Part shown: positions 1 through 7,970 of the stretch, piece after piece
How the letters are laid out: each line of letters opens with the position of its first letter
Position numbering within the stretch: the stretch's first letter is position 1
Origin: M3007 sp964550795
GTDB lineage: Bacteria > Bacteroidota > Bacteroidia > Chitinophagales > Saprospiraceae
NCBI GenBank assembly: GCA_964550795.1
Contig: CAZKBH010000003.1
Location: forward strand, 1 to 64,000
Direction of reading: 5' to 3'
DNA: 64,000 nt
The notes under the pieces: generated by a model
The model's database searches: none
What the model was told of the DNA's origin: nothing
The model's input: only the letters and a program-made list of their open reading frames with translations
Made by a program: the position numbers and the translations under genes

Positions 1-82
1 TCCAAAACCTATACAATCTTGGCAAAATCGCTGCCTAAATCTTTACGAACCATTGATTAAAGGAGACACACAAAAACGCTCA

Positions 83-170
83 TATTCCGCTGCGGCTGAA
101 ATTGGCTGAATTCACCGGGTGACTTCGAAGTCACCCGGTGAATTCAGCCAATTTCAGCCGCAGCGGAATA
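83..170. repeat. 88-bp perfect palindrome
   Basis: The 44 bases at 83-126 are exactly the reverse complement of the 44 bases at 127-170, with no loop; the centre is GACTTC|GAAGTC. No gene covers it. The DNA could extrude as a cruciform and the RNA would form one long hairpin. It could terminate transcription entering from the left, but no T-run follows. The rest of 1-230 shows no gene. Confidence 0.9.
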
Positions 171-232
171 CGAACCCAAAAAATAACAATCCGCGAAGGC
201 ATCAATGCAACCAAAAAGGTGTCATTTCTCGC

Positions 233-240
233 TACTTTTG
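233..240 (+). promoter_or_regulatory. Bacteroidota -7 promoter element (TACTTTTG)
   Basis: The sequence matches the Bacteroidota sigma-A -7 consensus TAnnTTTG. A start about 7 bases downstream would place the whole tandem array at 262-450 in the 5' untranslated leader of the gene at 451. The -33 half is not clear. Confidence 0.5.
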
Positions 241-261
241 CGCCTTCAACCGCCACAGCAC

Positions 262-450
262 ACATTGACCACATTAACCACATTGACCACATTGACCACA
301 TTGACCACATTAACCACATTCCCACATTAACCACATTGACCACATTGACCACATTCCCCCATTAACCACATTAACCACATTCCCACATTAACCACATTCC
401 CACATTGACCACATTTTCCACATTGACCACATTTTCCCATTATTTTTCCC
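262..450 (+). repeat. 9-bp tandem leader array (CCACATT + 2)
   Basis: About twenty units of 9 bp, CCACATTGA, CCACATTAA or CCACATTCC, run directly up to the start codon at 451. The + strand is almost free of G. The same unit makes up the array at 19018-19213. There are no unique spacers, so it is not a CRISPR. Apparent proteins across it (His-Ile-Asp-His or Asn-Val-Val repeats) are artefacts of the 9-bp period. Confidence 0.9.
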
Positions 451-1659
451 ATGTCTAAAGTCCTCATTATTGGCGCAGGCGGCGTAGGCCGTGTAGTAGC
501 CTACAAATGCGCCCAGAACCGCGACGTGTTCGGCGAAATCATGCTCGCTTCACGCACCAAATCCAAATGCGATGCCATCGCCGATGCGATCCATGCAGCT
601 TACGGTGGCAAAAAAATCGAAACCGCCCGGGTAGATGCCGACAACGTGGCGGAAACCGTAGCGCTCATCCAGCAATTCAAACCAGATTTGCTCATCAACG
701 TCGCATTGCCTTACCAGGATCTGCCGCTCATGGATGCCTGCCTCGAAACAGGCACGAATTACATGGACACGGCCAATTACGAGCCAAAAGACGAGGCGAA
801 ATTTGAATATTCCTGGCAGTGGGCCTACCAGGACCGATTCCGTGAAAAGGGAATTATGGCACTTTTAGGCTGCGGTTTTGATCCGGGTGTGACCTCGGTT
901 TTCACCGCCTACGCCGCCAAACACTATTTCGACGAAATTCACGAACTCGACATCGTGGATGCCAATGCCGGCAATCACGGCAAAGCTTTCGCTACCAATT
1001 TCAATCCGGAAATCAACATCCGCGAGGTGACTCAAAAGGGCCGTTACTGGCAAGACGGGAAATGGATCGAAACCGAGCCGCATGAAATCTGGAAAGACAT
1101 TGACTACCCGGAAATTGGCCCAAAACGCTCGTACCTCATCTATCACGAGGAACTGGAAAGTTTGGTAAAAAACTTCCCCACGCTGCGCCGTGCACGTTTT
1201 TGGATGACATTTGGACAGGAATACCTTACCCACCTCCGGGTGATTCAAAACATCGGCATGGCGGGTATTGAACCCATTAAGTTCCAGGGCATGGACGTCA
1301 TTCCGCTTGAATTCCTGAAAGCGGTATTGCCAGCGCCGGAAGAATTGGGCGAAAACTACACCGGTTTCACCAGCATCGGCTGCCGGATCAAGGGCGTAAA
1401 AGACGGGCAGGAGCGCACATATTACGTTTGGAACAACTGCTCGCACGTGGCTGCCTACAAAGAAACGGGTACGCAGGCGGTCAGCTATACCACCGGTGTG
1501 CCAGCGATGATTGGTGCGCGCATGATTTTGGAAGGCAAATGGGCTGGAAAAGGTGTTTTCAACGTAGAAGAAATGAATCCGGATCCGTTTATGGAGCGTC
1601 TCAACGCCGACGGACTGCCCTGGCATGAGAAAGTGGATATTGACCTGGAGATGGACTAG
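451..1659 (+). CDS. Saccharopine dehydrogenase family, likely carboxynorspermidine dehydrogenase
   Basis: A 402-residue cytosolic NAD(P)-dependent enzyme. The N-terminus has a Rossmann nucleotide-binding motif (IIGAGGVGRVV, residues 6-16). The C-terminal segment NVEEMNPDPFMERL and the overall length match the LYS1-like carboxy(nor)spermidine dehydrogenases that Bacteroidota use to make spermidine by joining aspartate semialdehyde to a diamine. Saccharopine dehydrogenase of lysine metabolism is the alternative name in this superfamily; I prefer the polyamine role from the tail and overall resemblance. The ATG at 451 directly follows the tandem leader array. The partner decarboxylase gene is not adjacent. 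A terminator follows at 1742. Confidence 0.83.
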   Translation: MSKVLIIGAGGVGRVVAYKCAQNRDVFGEIMLASRTKSKCDAIADAIHAAYGGKKIETARVDADNVAETVALIQQFKPDLLINVALPYQDLPLMDACLETGTNYMDTANYEPKDEAKFEYSWQWAYQDRFREKGIMALLGCGFDPGVTSVFTAYAAKHYFDEIHELDIVDANAGNHGKAFATNFNPEINIREVTQKGRYWQDGKWIETEPHEIWKDIDYPEIGPKRSYLIYHEELESLVKNFPTLRRARFWMTFGQEYLTHLRVIQNIGMAGIEPIKFQGMDVIPLEFLKAVLPAPEELGENYTGFTSIGCRIKGVKDGQERTYYVWNNCSHVAAYKETGTQAVSYTTGVPAMIGARMILEGKWAGKGVFNVEEMNPDPFMERLNADGLPWHEKVDIDLEMD

Positions 1660-1741
1660 TTCTTAGCGAGCCAAAGAATCAAATTATTTAATTTGATTAA
1701 TCCTTCAAGATGACCTCGGAGAGGTCCAACGTTTGTAGCAT

Positions 1742-1800
1742 AAGTGGGGTAAGGAAAATCCAGGCCAAATCGCCTGGGTTCGCTTACCCCACTTTTTTTT
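1742..1800 (+). terminator. Rho-independent terminator
   Basis: The stem AAGTGGGGTAAG pairs with CTTACCCCACTT, has an inner stem in the loop (CCAGG/CCTGG), and is followed by a T-run. It lies about 80 bases after the stop at 1659. The rest of 1660-1996 contains a small hairpin (GACCTC...GAGGTC near 1713) and an AT-rich stretch leading to the next gene; I see no gene or clear iron box in it. Confidence 0.85.
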
Positions 1801-1996
1801 TGTGTTTCGAAAAACACCTGCCCCAACCGCAGCACTAAAATGACCCACTTTTTACAAAAAATTTACACTTAGGTAGAAAGAATCCAAATAAAAATAAGAC
1901 ATTTGCCCTGCCAAAAAACGCCAGTCTAGAGCTTTTTGGCAGCTGATTTCATTTTTATGGATTGATTCTTAACTCAAATTCAACGTTTAAAGCACC

Positions 1997-3121
1997 ATGT
2001 TTAACTTCTTAAAAAACAGCTTGACTGTATGCATCCTTGCCTTGTTTTTCGTCGCTTGCGGTGAAAAAGACAAAGCCCCCCTTGAGATACCAAGTGCTTA
2101 CGATGGCAGCGCATTTTCGACTAATGTTGCTACACAAGATGCCGTACGTGGGCAGTTAGAAGCCCTCGTAAACGAGGCTAAAAAAGGCCGCATCAATGGT
2201 GTAGTATTGGATTACGCAACCCTCACACAACTGTTCAACGCAGGCAATCCAAGCGTAAAGAACATCACGACCAGTTATTACGCTGGCCGCTTGGATGGTG
2301 CCGGAAATTGGCTGGACGAAATGGCTAAATCCAGCGGAACAGTCTATTCCCCGGGCATCCCTACAGGTCAGGGAGGCGTGTTGGGTAGCTACCTATTTGA
2401 CGAAAATGGCCTCGAAATAGAGCAATTAGTTGAAAAAGGTCTTTTTGGAGCAGCTTTCTACAACCACGCAGTTTCCCTCATGCAGGGAACGATGACACCT
2501 GCTACTGCCGACCAATTGTTGCGCATTTATGGCGCACACCCGGATTTCCCGAACACACCCACGGCAGCTAAAGCGACGAATCCCGATAAATTCATGGCCA
2601 ACTACGCGGCTCGTCGCGATAACAACGACGGCAATGGCTTGTATTTCCAGGTGAAGAATGCCTTTATCAAACTACAAGCGGCCCTTAAAGCTGGAGATGA
2701 TTACAATCAGGAACGCGATGAAGCGCTCGAAACACTGCGCCTTACCTGGGAAAAAATCAATGCCGCCACGGTGATCAACTATTGCCACAGCGTCATTTCC
2801 ATCATGAGCAACACGAACCCAACCGATGTACAAATAGGAAATGCCCTACATGCTTACGGCGAGTGTGTTGGCTTCCTCCACGGTTGGCGCACCATTCCGC
2901 AGGATTACAAGATTCTCTCAGATACTGAAATTGATGAGATTTTGGTATTGCTCAATGCCCCGTACAACGGAACGCCTACTTCCTATAAATTTGCCACCGA
3001 TCCGGCAAACGAGCTTCCGAAACTGACCACTATAATCGGCAAATTGAAAGCCAAATACAGCTTCAGCGATCAACAAGTGGAAGATTTTAGAAACAACTGG
3101 GTAACAGTTCAAGGCCGTTAA
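1997..3121 (+). CDS. DUF4856 family lipoprotein
   Basis: A 374-residue lipoprotein. The signal peptide ends in a lipobox with Cys21 (FFVAC), so it is probably anchored in the outer membrane. The body resembles DUF4856, a Bacteroidota family of unknown biochemical function. The family sits beside imelysins and FecA-type receptors, as here, so a role in metal capture is an inference from context. It starts the unit that continues with imelysin, HTTM and a TonB receptor, and is separated from the imelysin gene by a hairpin element at 3125-3277. No catalytic motif is recognisable. Confidence 0.8.
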   Translation: MFNFLKNSLTVCILALFFVACGEKDKAPLEIPSAYDGSAFSTNVATQDAVRGQLEALVNEAKKGRINGVVLDYATLTQLFNAGNPSVKNITTSYYAGRLDGAGNWLDEMAKSSGTVYSPGIPTGQGGVLGSYLFDENGLEIEQLVEKGLFGAAFYNHAVSLMQGTMTPATADQLLRIYGAHPDFPNTPTAAKATNPDKFMANYAARRDNNDGNGLYFQVKNAFIKLQAALKAGDDYNQERDEALETLRLTWEKINAATVINYCHSVISIMSNTNPTDVQIGNALHAYGECVGFLHGWRTIPQDYKILSDTEIDEILVLLNAPYNGTPTSYKFATDPANELPKLTTIIGKLKAKYSFSDQQVEDFRNNWVTVQGR

Positions 3122-3124
3122 TAA

Positions 3125-3277
3125 CGAGCGTGTTTAAGAAAGTGTGTCACCATACGTCGCCGAGTTTTCAGCATCAGCTAGCGGGGAAATACGTTTACTA
3201 AACTTTTAAAGTTTAGTAAACGTTGCTCGAGCTGATGCTGAAAAATTGAGGCGGTAGGTGACAAATTTGAACACTCA
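3125..3277. repeat. Large imperfect hairpin with a 33-bp palindromic core
   Basis: The outer arms (3142-3180 and 3229-3265) pair imperfectly: GTCACC...CAGCATCAGCT against AGCTGATGCTG...GGTGAC. The core 3191-3223 is a perfect palindrome, ACGTTTACTAAACTTT, a central T, then its reverse complement. The left flank GAGCGTGTTTAAGAAAGTGT resembles the flank of the element at 39908-39961, so it probably belongs to the same dispersed family with a larger loop. It may attenuate transcription between the two lipoprotein genes. Confidence 0.75.
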
Positions 3278-3292
3278 AATACTACTCCTCTT

Positions 3293-4408
3293 ATGTGGAA
3301 AATCACACTCAAAATCAGCGCGTTACTAGGCCTGGCCCTTCTCTTGGCACTACCCGCCTGCGATAAAAAATCCCCTGGACCAACAGATACTTTCGACCGC
3401 CAGGCGATGCTGGATAACTACGCGAAGAACCTCATACAGCCTTCATACGATCAGGTGCACACTAAATTGGGCTCCATCCAGGCGATTGCCGATGGCTTCA
3501 ACACAGTCCTTTCTGCGGAAGTGCTGGTCGTGTTACAAGACGCTTGGGTAAGCACTTACGCAGAATGGCAATATGCCAACGCCTTTAATTTTGGGCCAGC
3601 AGGGGAGGCGGGTTTGCGCAAGGGCTTGATCGAAGAAGTGGGCACATTTCCTGCCAGCGAGTCGAAAATTGAGGCGACAATTGCAGCGGGTACCTGGAAT
3701 TTTAACAACTTTGACCGGGACGCGCGCGGTTTTTTGGCTGTTGAATACCTGATTTTTGGCAAAAACCAAAGCAACGACGAGATTGTCGCGGCGTTTGCAA
3801 ACAGCGCTGATCGCCGGGCCTATTTGAAGGCTTTGATCCAAAACATCCACGAACGTGTGGGGGAAGTACGCACAGCCTGGAACGGCAGCTACCGACAGCA
3901 GTTTGTGGAGAACGCCGGCACCGACGTGGGGAGCAGCACCGCTCAACTCTACAACGAGTTTGTGCGCAGCTTCGAGGCCATCAAAAATTTCAAACTCGGT
4001 TTGCCGCTCGGTATTCGTCCGGGCCAAACACAGGCAGAACCCCAGTTGGTGGAGGCCTATTACAGTGGCCAATCGCTTGAAATGATGAAAAAGCACCTGG
4101 CGGCGATTGAAGATATTTGGCTTGGACGCAGCAAAAGCGGTCAGCAAGGCATTGGTTTCCGTGCATATCTGGAATCTGTGCAAGGTGGTCCCGAACTGGT
4201 TGTCAGCACAGAAACACAATTGGCAGCCTTGAAAGCAGCCCTGAACGCTGTACCCGCATCGCCCACGCTGGCAGAGCAAATTGCAGGCGGTAGTCCAGCA
4301 GTACAGGCCTTGTATGTGGAGTTTTCCAAAATGACCCGGTTTTTCAAAAGCGATATGTCGTCCTTGTTGGGCATCGCAATTACGTTCAGCAGCGGCGACG
4401 GAGATTAA
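3293..4408 (+). CDS. Imelysin family lipoprotein (peptidase M75-like)
   Basis: A 371-residue lipoprotein with its lipobox Cys at 23 (LALPAC). The helical body matches the imelysin family: periplasmic or outer-membrane proteins related to EfeO and ICMP and linked to iron uptake. The family's GxHxxE motif appears at residues 146-151 as GFLAVE, so the proposed metal-ligand His is Leu148 while the Glu is kept. It is therefore unlikely to bind metal in the canonical way and is not expected to be a protease. The HTTM gene begins 11 bases downstream, suggesting one transcript. Confidence 0.85.
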   Translation: MWKITLKISALLGLALLLALPACDKKSPGPTDTFDRQAMLDNYAKNLIQPSYDQVHTKLGSIQAIADGFNTVLSAEVLVVLQDAWVSTYAEWQYANAFNFGPAGEAGLRKGLIEEVGTFPASESKIEATIAAGTWNFNNFDRDARGFLAVEYLIFGKNQSNDEIVAAFANSADRRAYLKALIQNIHERVGEVRTAWNGSYRQQFVENAGTDVGSSTAQLYNEFVRSFEAIKNFKLGLPLGIRPGQTQAEPQLVEAYYSGQSLEMMKKHLAAIEDIWLGRSKSGQQGIGFRAYLESVQGGPELVVSTETQLAALKAALNAVPASPTLAEQIAGGSPAVQALYVEFSKMTRFFKSDMSSLLGIAITFSSGDGD

Positions 4409-4419
4409 AGCCTACAAAA

Positions 4420-5763
4420 TTGAATTCGGTGATACGCAGCTTGCTCCTAAAACCCGTCAGTATCGCCCCATTGGTCACCTTGCGTGTGGTCATCGGGGCG
4501 ATGCTGTTGTTTAGCACCCTTCGTTTTTGGGCTTTGGGCTGGATTGAAGATCACTATATCTACCCACTATTTCATTTCAAATATTTTGGTTTTGAATGGG
4601 TGGAACCGCTGTCTGCCACCGGGATGTATGTGGTGCATGGATTGTTGATAATCAGTTCTTTAGGTGTTATATTGGGTCTGTTTTACCGTTTGGCGGCGGT
4701 ATTGCAATTTTTACTGTTCAGCTACATCGAACTGATTGACCTGACGTACTACCTCAACCATTATTACTTTGTCAGCATCGTATGCGGGTTGCTGATTTTT
4801 GTGCCGGCTAATCGCGCGTACTCGTTGGATGTGTGGCGGAATCCGGGGCTTTTTCAAGCCCAAATTCCACGTTGGACAGTGTTAATTTTCCAACTCCAAC
4901 TCGGTATTGTGTACGGTTACGCGGGTCTTTGGAAAATCAATCAGGATTGGCTGTTGAACGCATTGCCCTTAAAAATATGGGTGCCCGCCAACGACCAATT
5001 GCCCCTGATTGGGTGGTTTTTTAAACAGGAAATTACGCCCTGGTTGTTCAGTTGGATAGGCATGATTTATGATGTGAGCATCGTGTTTTGGTTGTCGTGG
5101 TCGCGGACCCGACCCTGGGCGTACCTTACCGTGATCGTTTTTCATACCCTGACGGGATTGATGTTCCAAATTGGTGTTTTTCCGCTGGTTATGATTGGCG
5201 CGACTTTGGTTTTTTTCTCGGAAAAGTGGCATGAGCGGATTTGGGAAAGACTTTCCAAGTTTTTAAAACTTGGAAAGTCTGAAACTAAACCTGAGGTCAG
5301 GTCAGTTAGACAAAAACTAATTTTTTCCCTTCTTTTACTCCATTTCGCCTTCCAGCTCCTGTTTCCCTGGCGTTATCTGCTCTATCCCGGCAATCTTTTT
5401 TGGACCGAAGAAGGCTATCGTTTTTCCTGGCGCGTCATGTTGATGGAAAAAGCCGGAACCGCCACCTTTTATGTGAAAGATGCCAAAACCGGACGGGAGG
5501 GAGAAGTGTTAAACGGCGAATTTTTGAACGCCCACCAAGAGAAACAAATGGCGATGCAGCCCGATATGATCCTGCAATTCGCCCATTTTTTGAAAAAACA
5601 CTACGAAAAACAGGGCCTTTCCAATCCGGCTGTCCGCGCTGAAGTGTACGTGACCTTGAATGCCCGCCCCAGCCGATTGCTGATCGACCCGAACCTTGAC
5701 TTGACTAAAATCCGCGACGATTGGTCGCACAAAACATGGATAACCCGAGATACGCCGGAGTAA
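4420..5763 (+). CDS. HTTM domain membrane protein (vitamin K-dependent carboxylase-like)
   Basis: A 447-residue integral membrane protein. The first about 290 residues hold the HTTM (horizontally transferred transmembrane) fold, related to the membrane part of vitamin K-dependent gamma-carboxylase; the C-terminal 130 residues are soluble. The start is a TTG at 4420, chosen because no ATG lies before the conserved N-terminus and it sits 11 bases after the imelysin stop. The 3' end overlaps the TonB receptor start by 28 bases. Enzyme activity is unproven for bacterial HTTM proteins. The linker after the last helix is encoded partly by a 33-bp palindrome (5248-5280). Confidence 0.82.
   Translation: MNSVIRSLLLKPVSIAPLVTLRVVIGAMLLFSTLRFWALGWIEDHYIYPLFHFKYFGFEWVEPLSATGMYVVHGLLIISSLGVILGLFYRLAAVLQFLLFSYIELIDLTYYLNHYYFVSIVCGLLIFVPANRAYSLDVWRNPGLFQAQIPRWTVLIFQLQLGIVYGYAGLWKINQDWLLNALPLKIWVPANDQLPLIGWFFKQEITPWLFSWIGMIYDVSIVFWLSWSRTRPWAYLTVIVFHTLTGLMFQIGVFPLVMIGATLVFFSEKWHERIWERLSKFLKLGKSETKPEVRSVRQKLIFSLLLLHFAFQLLFPWRYLLYPGNLFWTEEGYRFSWRVMLMEKAGTATFYVKDAKTGREGEVLNGEFLNAHQEKQMAMQPDMILQFAHFLKKHYEKQGLSNPAVRAEVYVTLNARPSRLLIDPNLDLTKIRDDWSHKTWITRDTPE
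5248..5280. repeat. 33-bp palindrome inside the HTTM coding sequence
   Basis: AGACTTTCCAAGTTTT, a central T, then its exact reverse complement. It is in frame and encodes the cytoplasmic linker around LSKFLKLGKS. It has the same length and central T as the palindrome at 3191-3223 but a different sequence, so it looks like a dispersed palindromic element that entered a gene without breaking it. Confidence 0.85.
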
Positions 5764-7967
5764 CTTTTCGGCTTGCAATTGTAGTAGTGTTGATGACAGG
5801 AACCCCGTTCCAGCTTGTGCTGTCGGCCCAAAACGATACCACCCGAAACGTCGAGCTTCGCGAAACAACCATCCGCGCAGATCAGGAGCAAACCATGGGT
5901 CTTGGCCGACTCCGGGCGGTGGAGGGCGTGATCGTCTATGAAGGAAAAAAAAGCGAGGTGGTTACCATGCGCGACATCACGGCGAACTTATCCACCAACA
6001 ATGCCCGGCAGGTTTTTAGTCGCGTGGCAGGGCTGAACATCTGGGAAAGTGACGGTGCCGGGCTTCAACTCGGCATCGGCGGGCGAGGCCTGAGTCCAAA
6101 CCGGACCAGTAATTTTAACACCCGCCAAAACGGCTACGACATCAGTGCCGATGCGCTCGGCTACCCCGAAAGTTATTATACGCCGCCCACCGAAAGTCTT
6201 GAACGCATCGAAGTGGTGCGCGGGGCGGCTTCATTGCAATACGGCACACAATTCGGCGGGATGCTCAATTTTGTGATGCACCAACCGCCTGAAAATCAAC
6301 GACTTCGGGTTCATTCACGCCAGACTGTGGGTGCTTGGGGCTTTTTGGGTTCCTACAACGCGGTAAGCGGCACGGCTGGGAAAGTGAGTTATTATGGTTT
6401 TTTTCAACACAAACGCGGCAACGGCTGGCGGCCCAATTCTGCGTTTGAACTGAATAATGGCTACCTGGATCTGCATTGGCGGGCTTCCGAACGCTTCCAA
6501 CTTGGCTTCGAATTGACCAAAATGAGCTATTTGGCGCAGCAGCCCGGCGGACTTACAGACACACAATTTGAGCGAGACCCCCAACAATCGCTGCGTGAAC
6601 GGAACTGGTTTCGCGTGGATTGGAACCTGGCCTGTTTACACGCGGAGTACAAGATTTCAGAACGCACCCGGATTGACAATCGGCTTTTTGGGCTGTCGGC
6701 TTCGAGGCAGTCGCTGGGCAATCTTTCCCCTGCCAACAACCTCGATTTTGGGCAAAACCGCGACCTCATCAGCGGAAGATTTGAAAATGTGGGCAACGAA
6801 ACCCGGCTCCTGCACCGATACCAAATGGGTAAATTTGCCAACGCGCTGGCCATTGGCGGACGCGTGTATCGGGGCTACACGACTGCCCGGCAGGGAGAGG
6901 CAAACAACGGAAACGGAGCTGATTTTCAATTCCTTCGGCCCGACAATGTGGAAAAATCGGACTTCCGTTTTCCCAACTACAACTACGCGGCGTTTGCGGA
7001 AAACATCTTTTGGGTCTCGCCCAAATTCAGCCTCACGCCAGGGGTGCGGTTCGAAAATATTCAAACATTCGCCGAAGGTTATTACCAGCAACGGGTGTTC
7101 GATTTTGCGGGAAATTTGATTGCGGAAACCCGAGAAAATGAAGACCTGGAGCGCCGACGCTCTTTTGTGCTTTTTGGTTTAGGGGCCAGTTGGAAAACCA
7201 CCAAGACCTTAGAAGTGTACGCCAATATTTCCCAAAATTACCGCGCCATCAATTTCACCGACCTGCGCATTGACAACCCCAATGGCCGCGTGGATCCAAA
7301 CATCCGCGACGAACGCGGCTACACGGCCGATCTTGGTCTGCGCACCCGCCACAACACCTGGTGGTATGCCGACGTGACGGCCTTTTTCATCGCTTATCGC
7401 GACCGGATTGGCCAATTGTTGAAAGCCGACCTACCACCTTTGTACAATGATTACCGGCTGCGCACCAATATTTCCGATTCGCGCAACATCGGTATCGAAG
7501 CTTTTGGAGAAGCCAATTTGTGGCATTTTATCGCGCCCAAGGACACGCTGCGCAGACTCTCCATTTTTATCAATACCTCCTTTATTGATGCCCGCTATGT
7601 GAACACCGACGATGCGAGTATCCGCAACCGATTGGTGGAATTGGTGCCGCCTGTGACGTTTAGAACCGGGGTGACTTGGTCGCAGGGGCGTTTTCGCAGC
7701 AGCTTTAACTGGGCTTTTACCGCCGAACATTTTACGGATGCCACCAATGCTCGCCGCACGGCCTCTGCAGTAAACGGTATCATTCCGGCGTACACCGTAG
7801 CCGACCTTTCTGCAGCCTGGTCCTGGCGTTGGTTGATTTTGGAAGCCAGTTGCAACAACCTTTTTGACGCACGTTATTTCACGCGTCGCGCCGAGGCGTA
7901 TCCCGGGCCGGGCATCATTCCTTCAGATGGAAGGGGTTGGTTTGTGACGGTAGGGGTGCGTTTCTGA
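5736..7967 (+). CDS. TonB-dependent outer-membrane receptor, FecA-like
   Basis: A 743-residue receptor: N-terminal signal peptide, plug domain (about residues 35-170, with GIGGRGLSPNRTSNF and the TonB-family run ERIEVVRGAASLQYG), then a beta-barrel ending in a terminal Phe (VTVGVRF). The plug resembles FecA, the ferric dicitrate receptor, so an iron-chelate substrate is likely but unproven. It lacks the N-terminal carboxypeptidase-regulatory-like domain of many Bacteroidota receptors. I chose ATG 5736; a TTG lies at 5721. It overlaps the HTTM gene by 28 bases and ends 3 bases from the convergent gene at 7971. Confidence 0.88.
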   Translation: MDNPRYAGVTFRLAIVVVLMTGTPFQLVLSAQNDTTRNVELRETTIRADQEQTMGLGRLRAVEGVIVYEGKKSEVVTMRDITANLSTNNARQVFSRVAGLNIWESDGAGLQLGIGGRGLSPNRTSNFNTRQNGYDISADALGYPESYYTPPTESLERIEVVRGAASLQYGTQFGGMLNFVMHQPPENQRLRVHSRQTVGAWGFLGSYNAVSGTAGKVSYYGFFQHKRGNGWRPNSAFELNNGYLDLHWRASERFQLGFELTKMSYLAQQPGGLTDTQFERDPQQSLRERNWFRVDWNLACLHAEYKISERTRIDNRLFGLSASRQSLGNLSPANNLDFGQNRDLISGRFENVGNETRLLHRYQMGKFANALAIGGRVYRGYTTARQGEANNGNGADFQFLRPDNVEKSDFRFPNYNYAAFAENIFWVSPKFSLTPGVRFENIQTFAEGYYQQRVFDFAGNLIAETRENEDLERRRSFVLFGLGASWKTTKTLEVYANISQNYRAINFTDLRIDNPNGRVDPNIRDERGYTADLGLRTRHNTWWYADVTAFFIAYRDRIGQLLKADLPPLYNDYRLRTNISDSRNIGIEAFGEANLWHFIAPKDTLRRLSIFINTSFIDARYVNTDDASIRNRLVELVPPVTFRTGVTWSQGRFRSSFNWAFTAEHFTDATNARRTASAVNGIIPAYTVADLSAAWSWRWLILEASCNNLFDARYFTRRAEAYPGPGIIPSDGRGWFVTVGVRF

Positions 7968-7970
7968 GGT

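Noticed and set aside
131..450. Frames with Val-Asn-Val or His-Ile-Asp repeats on both strands, and a possible CRISPR array
   Set aside because: The 9-bp unit has no unique spacers and leaves all frames open by its period of three codons. It is a tandem repeat, not a CRISPR or gene.
865..1626. Long minus-strand frame opposite the first gene
   Set aside because: It is an antisense shadow of 451-1659; the sense strand has the enzyme motifs and the antisense text has no family.
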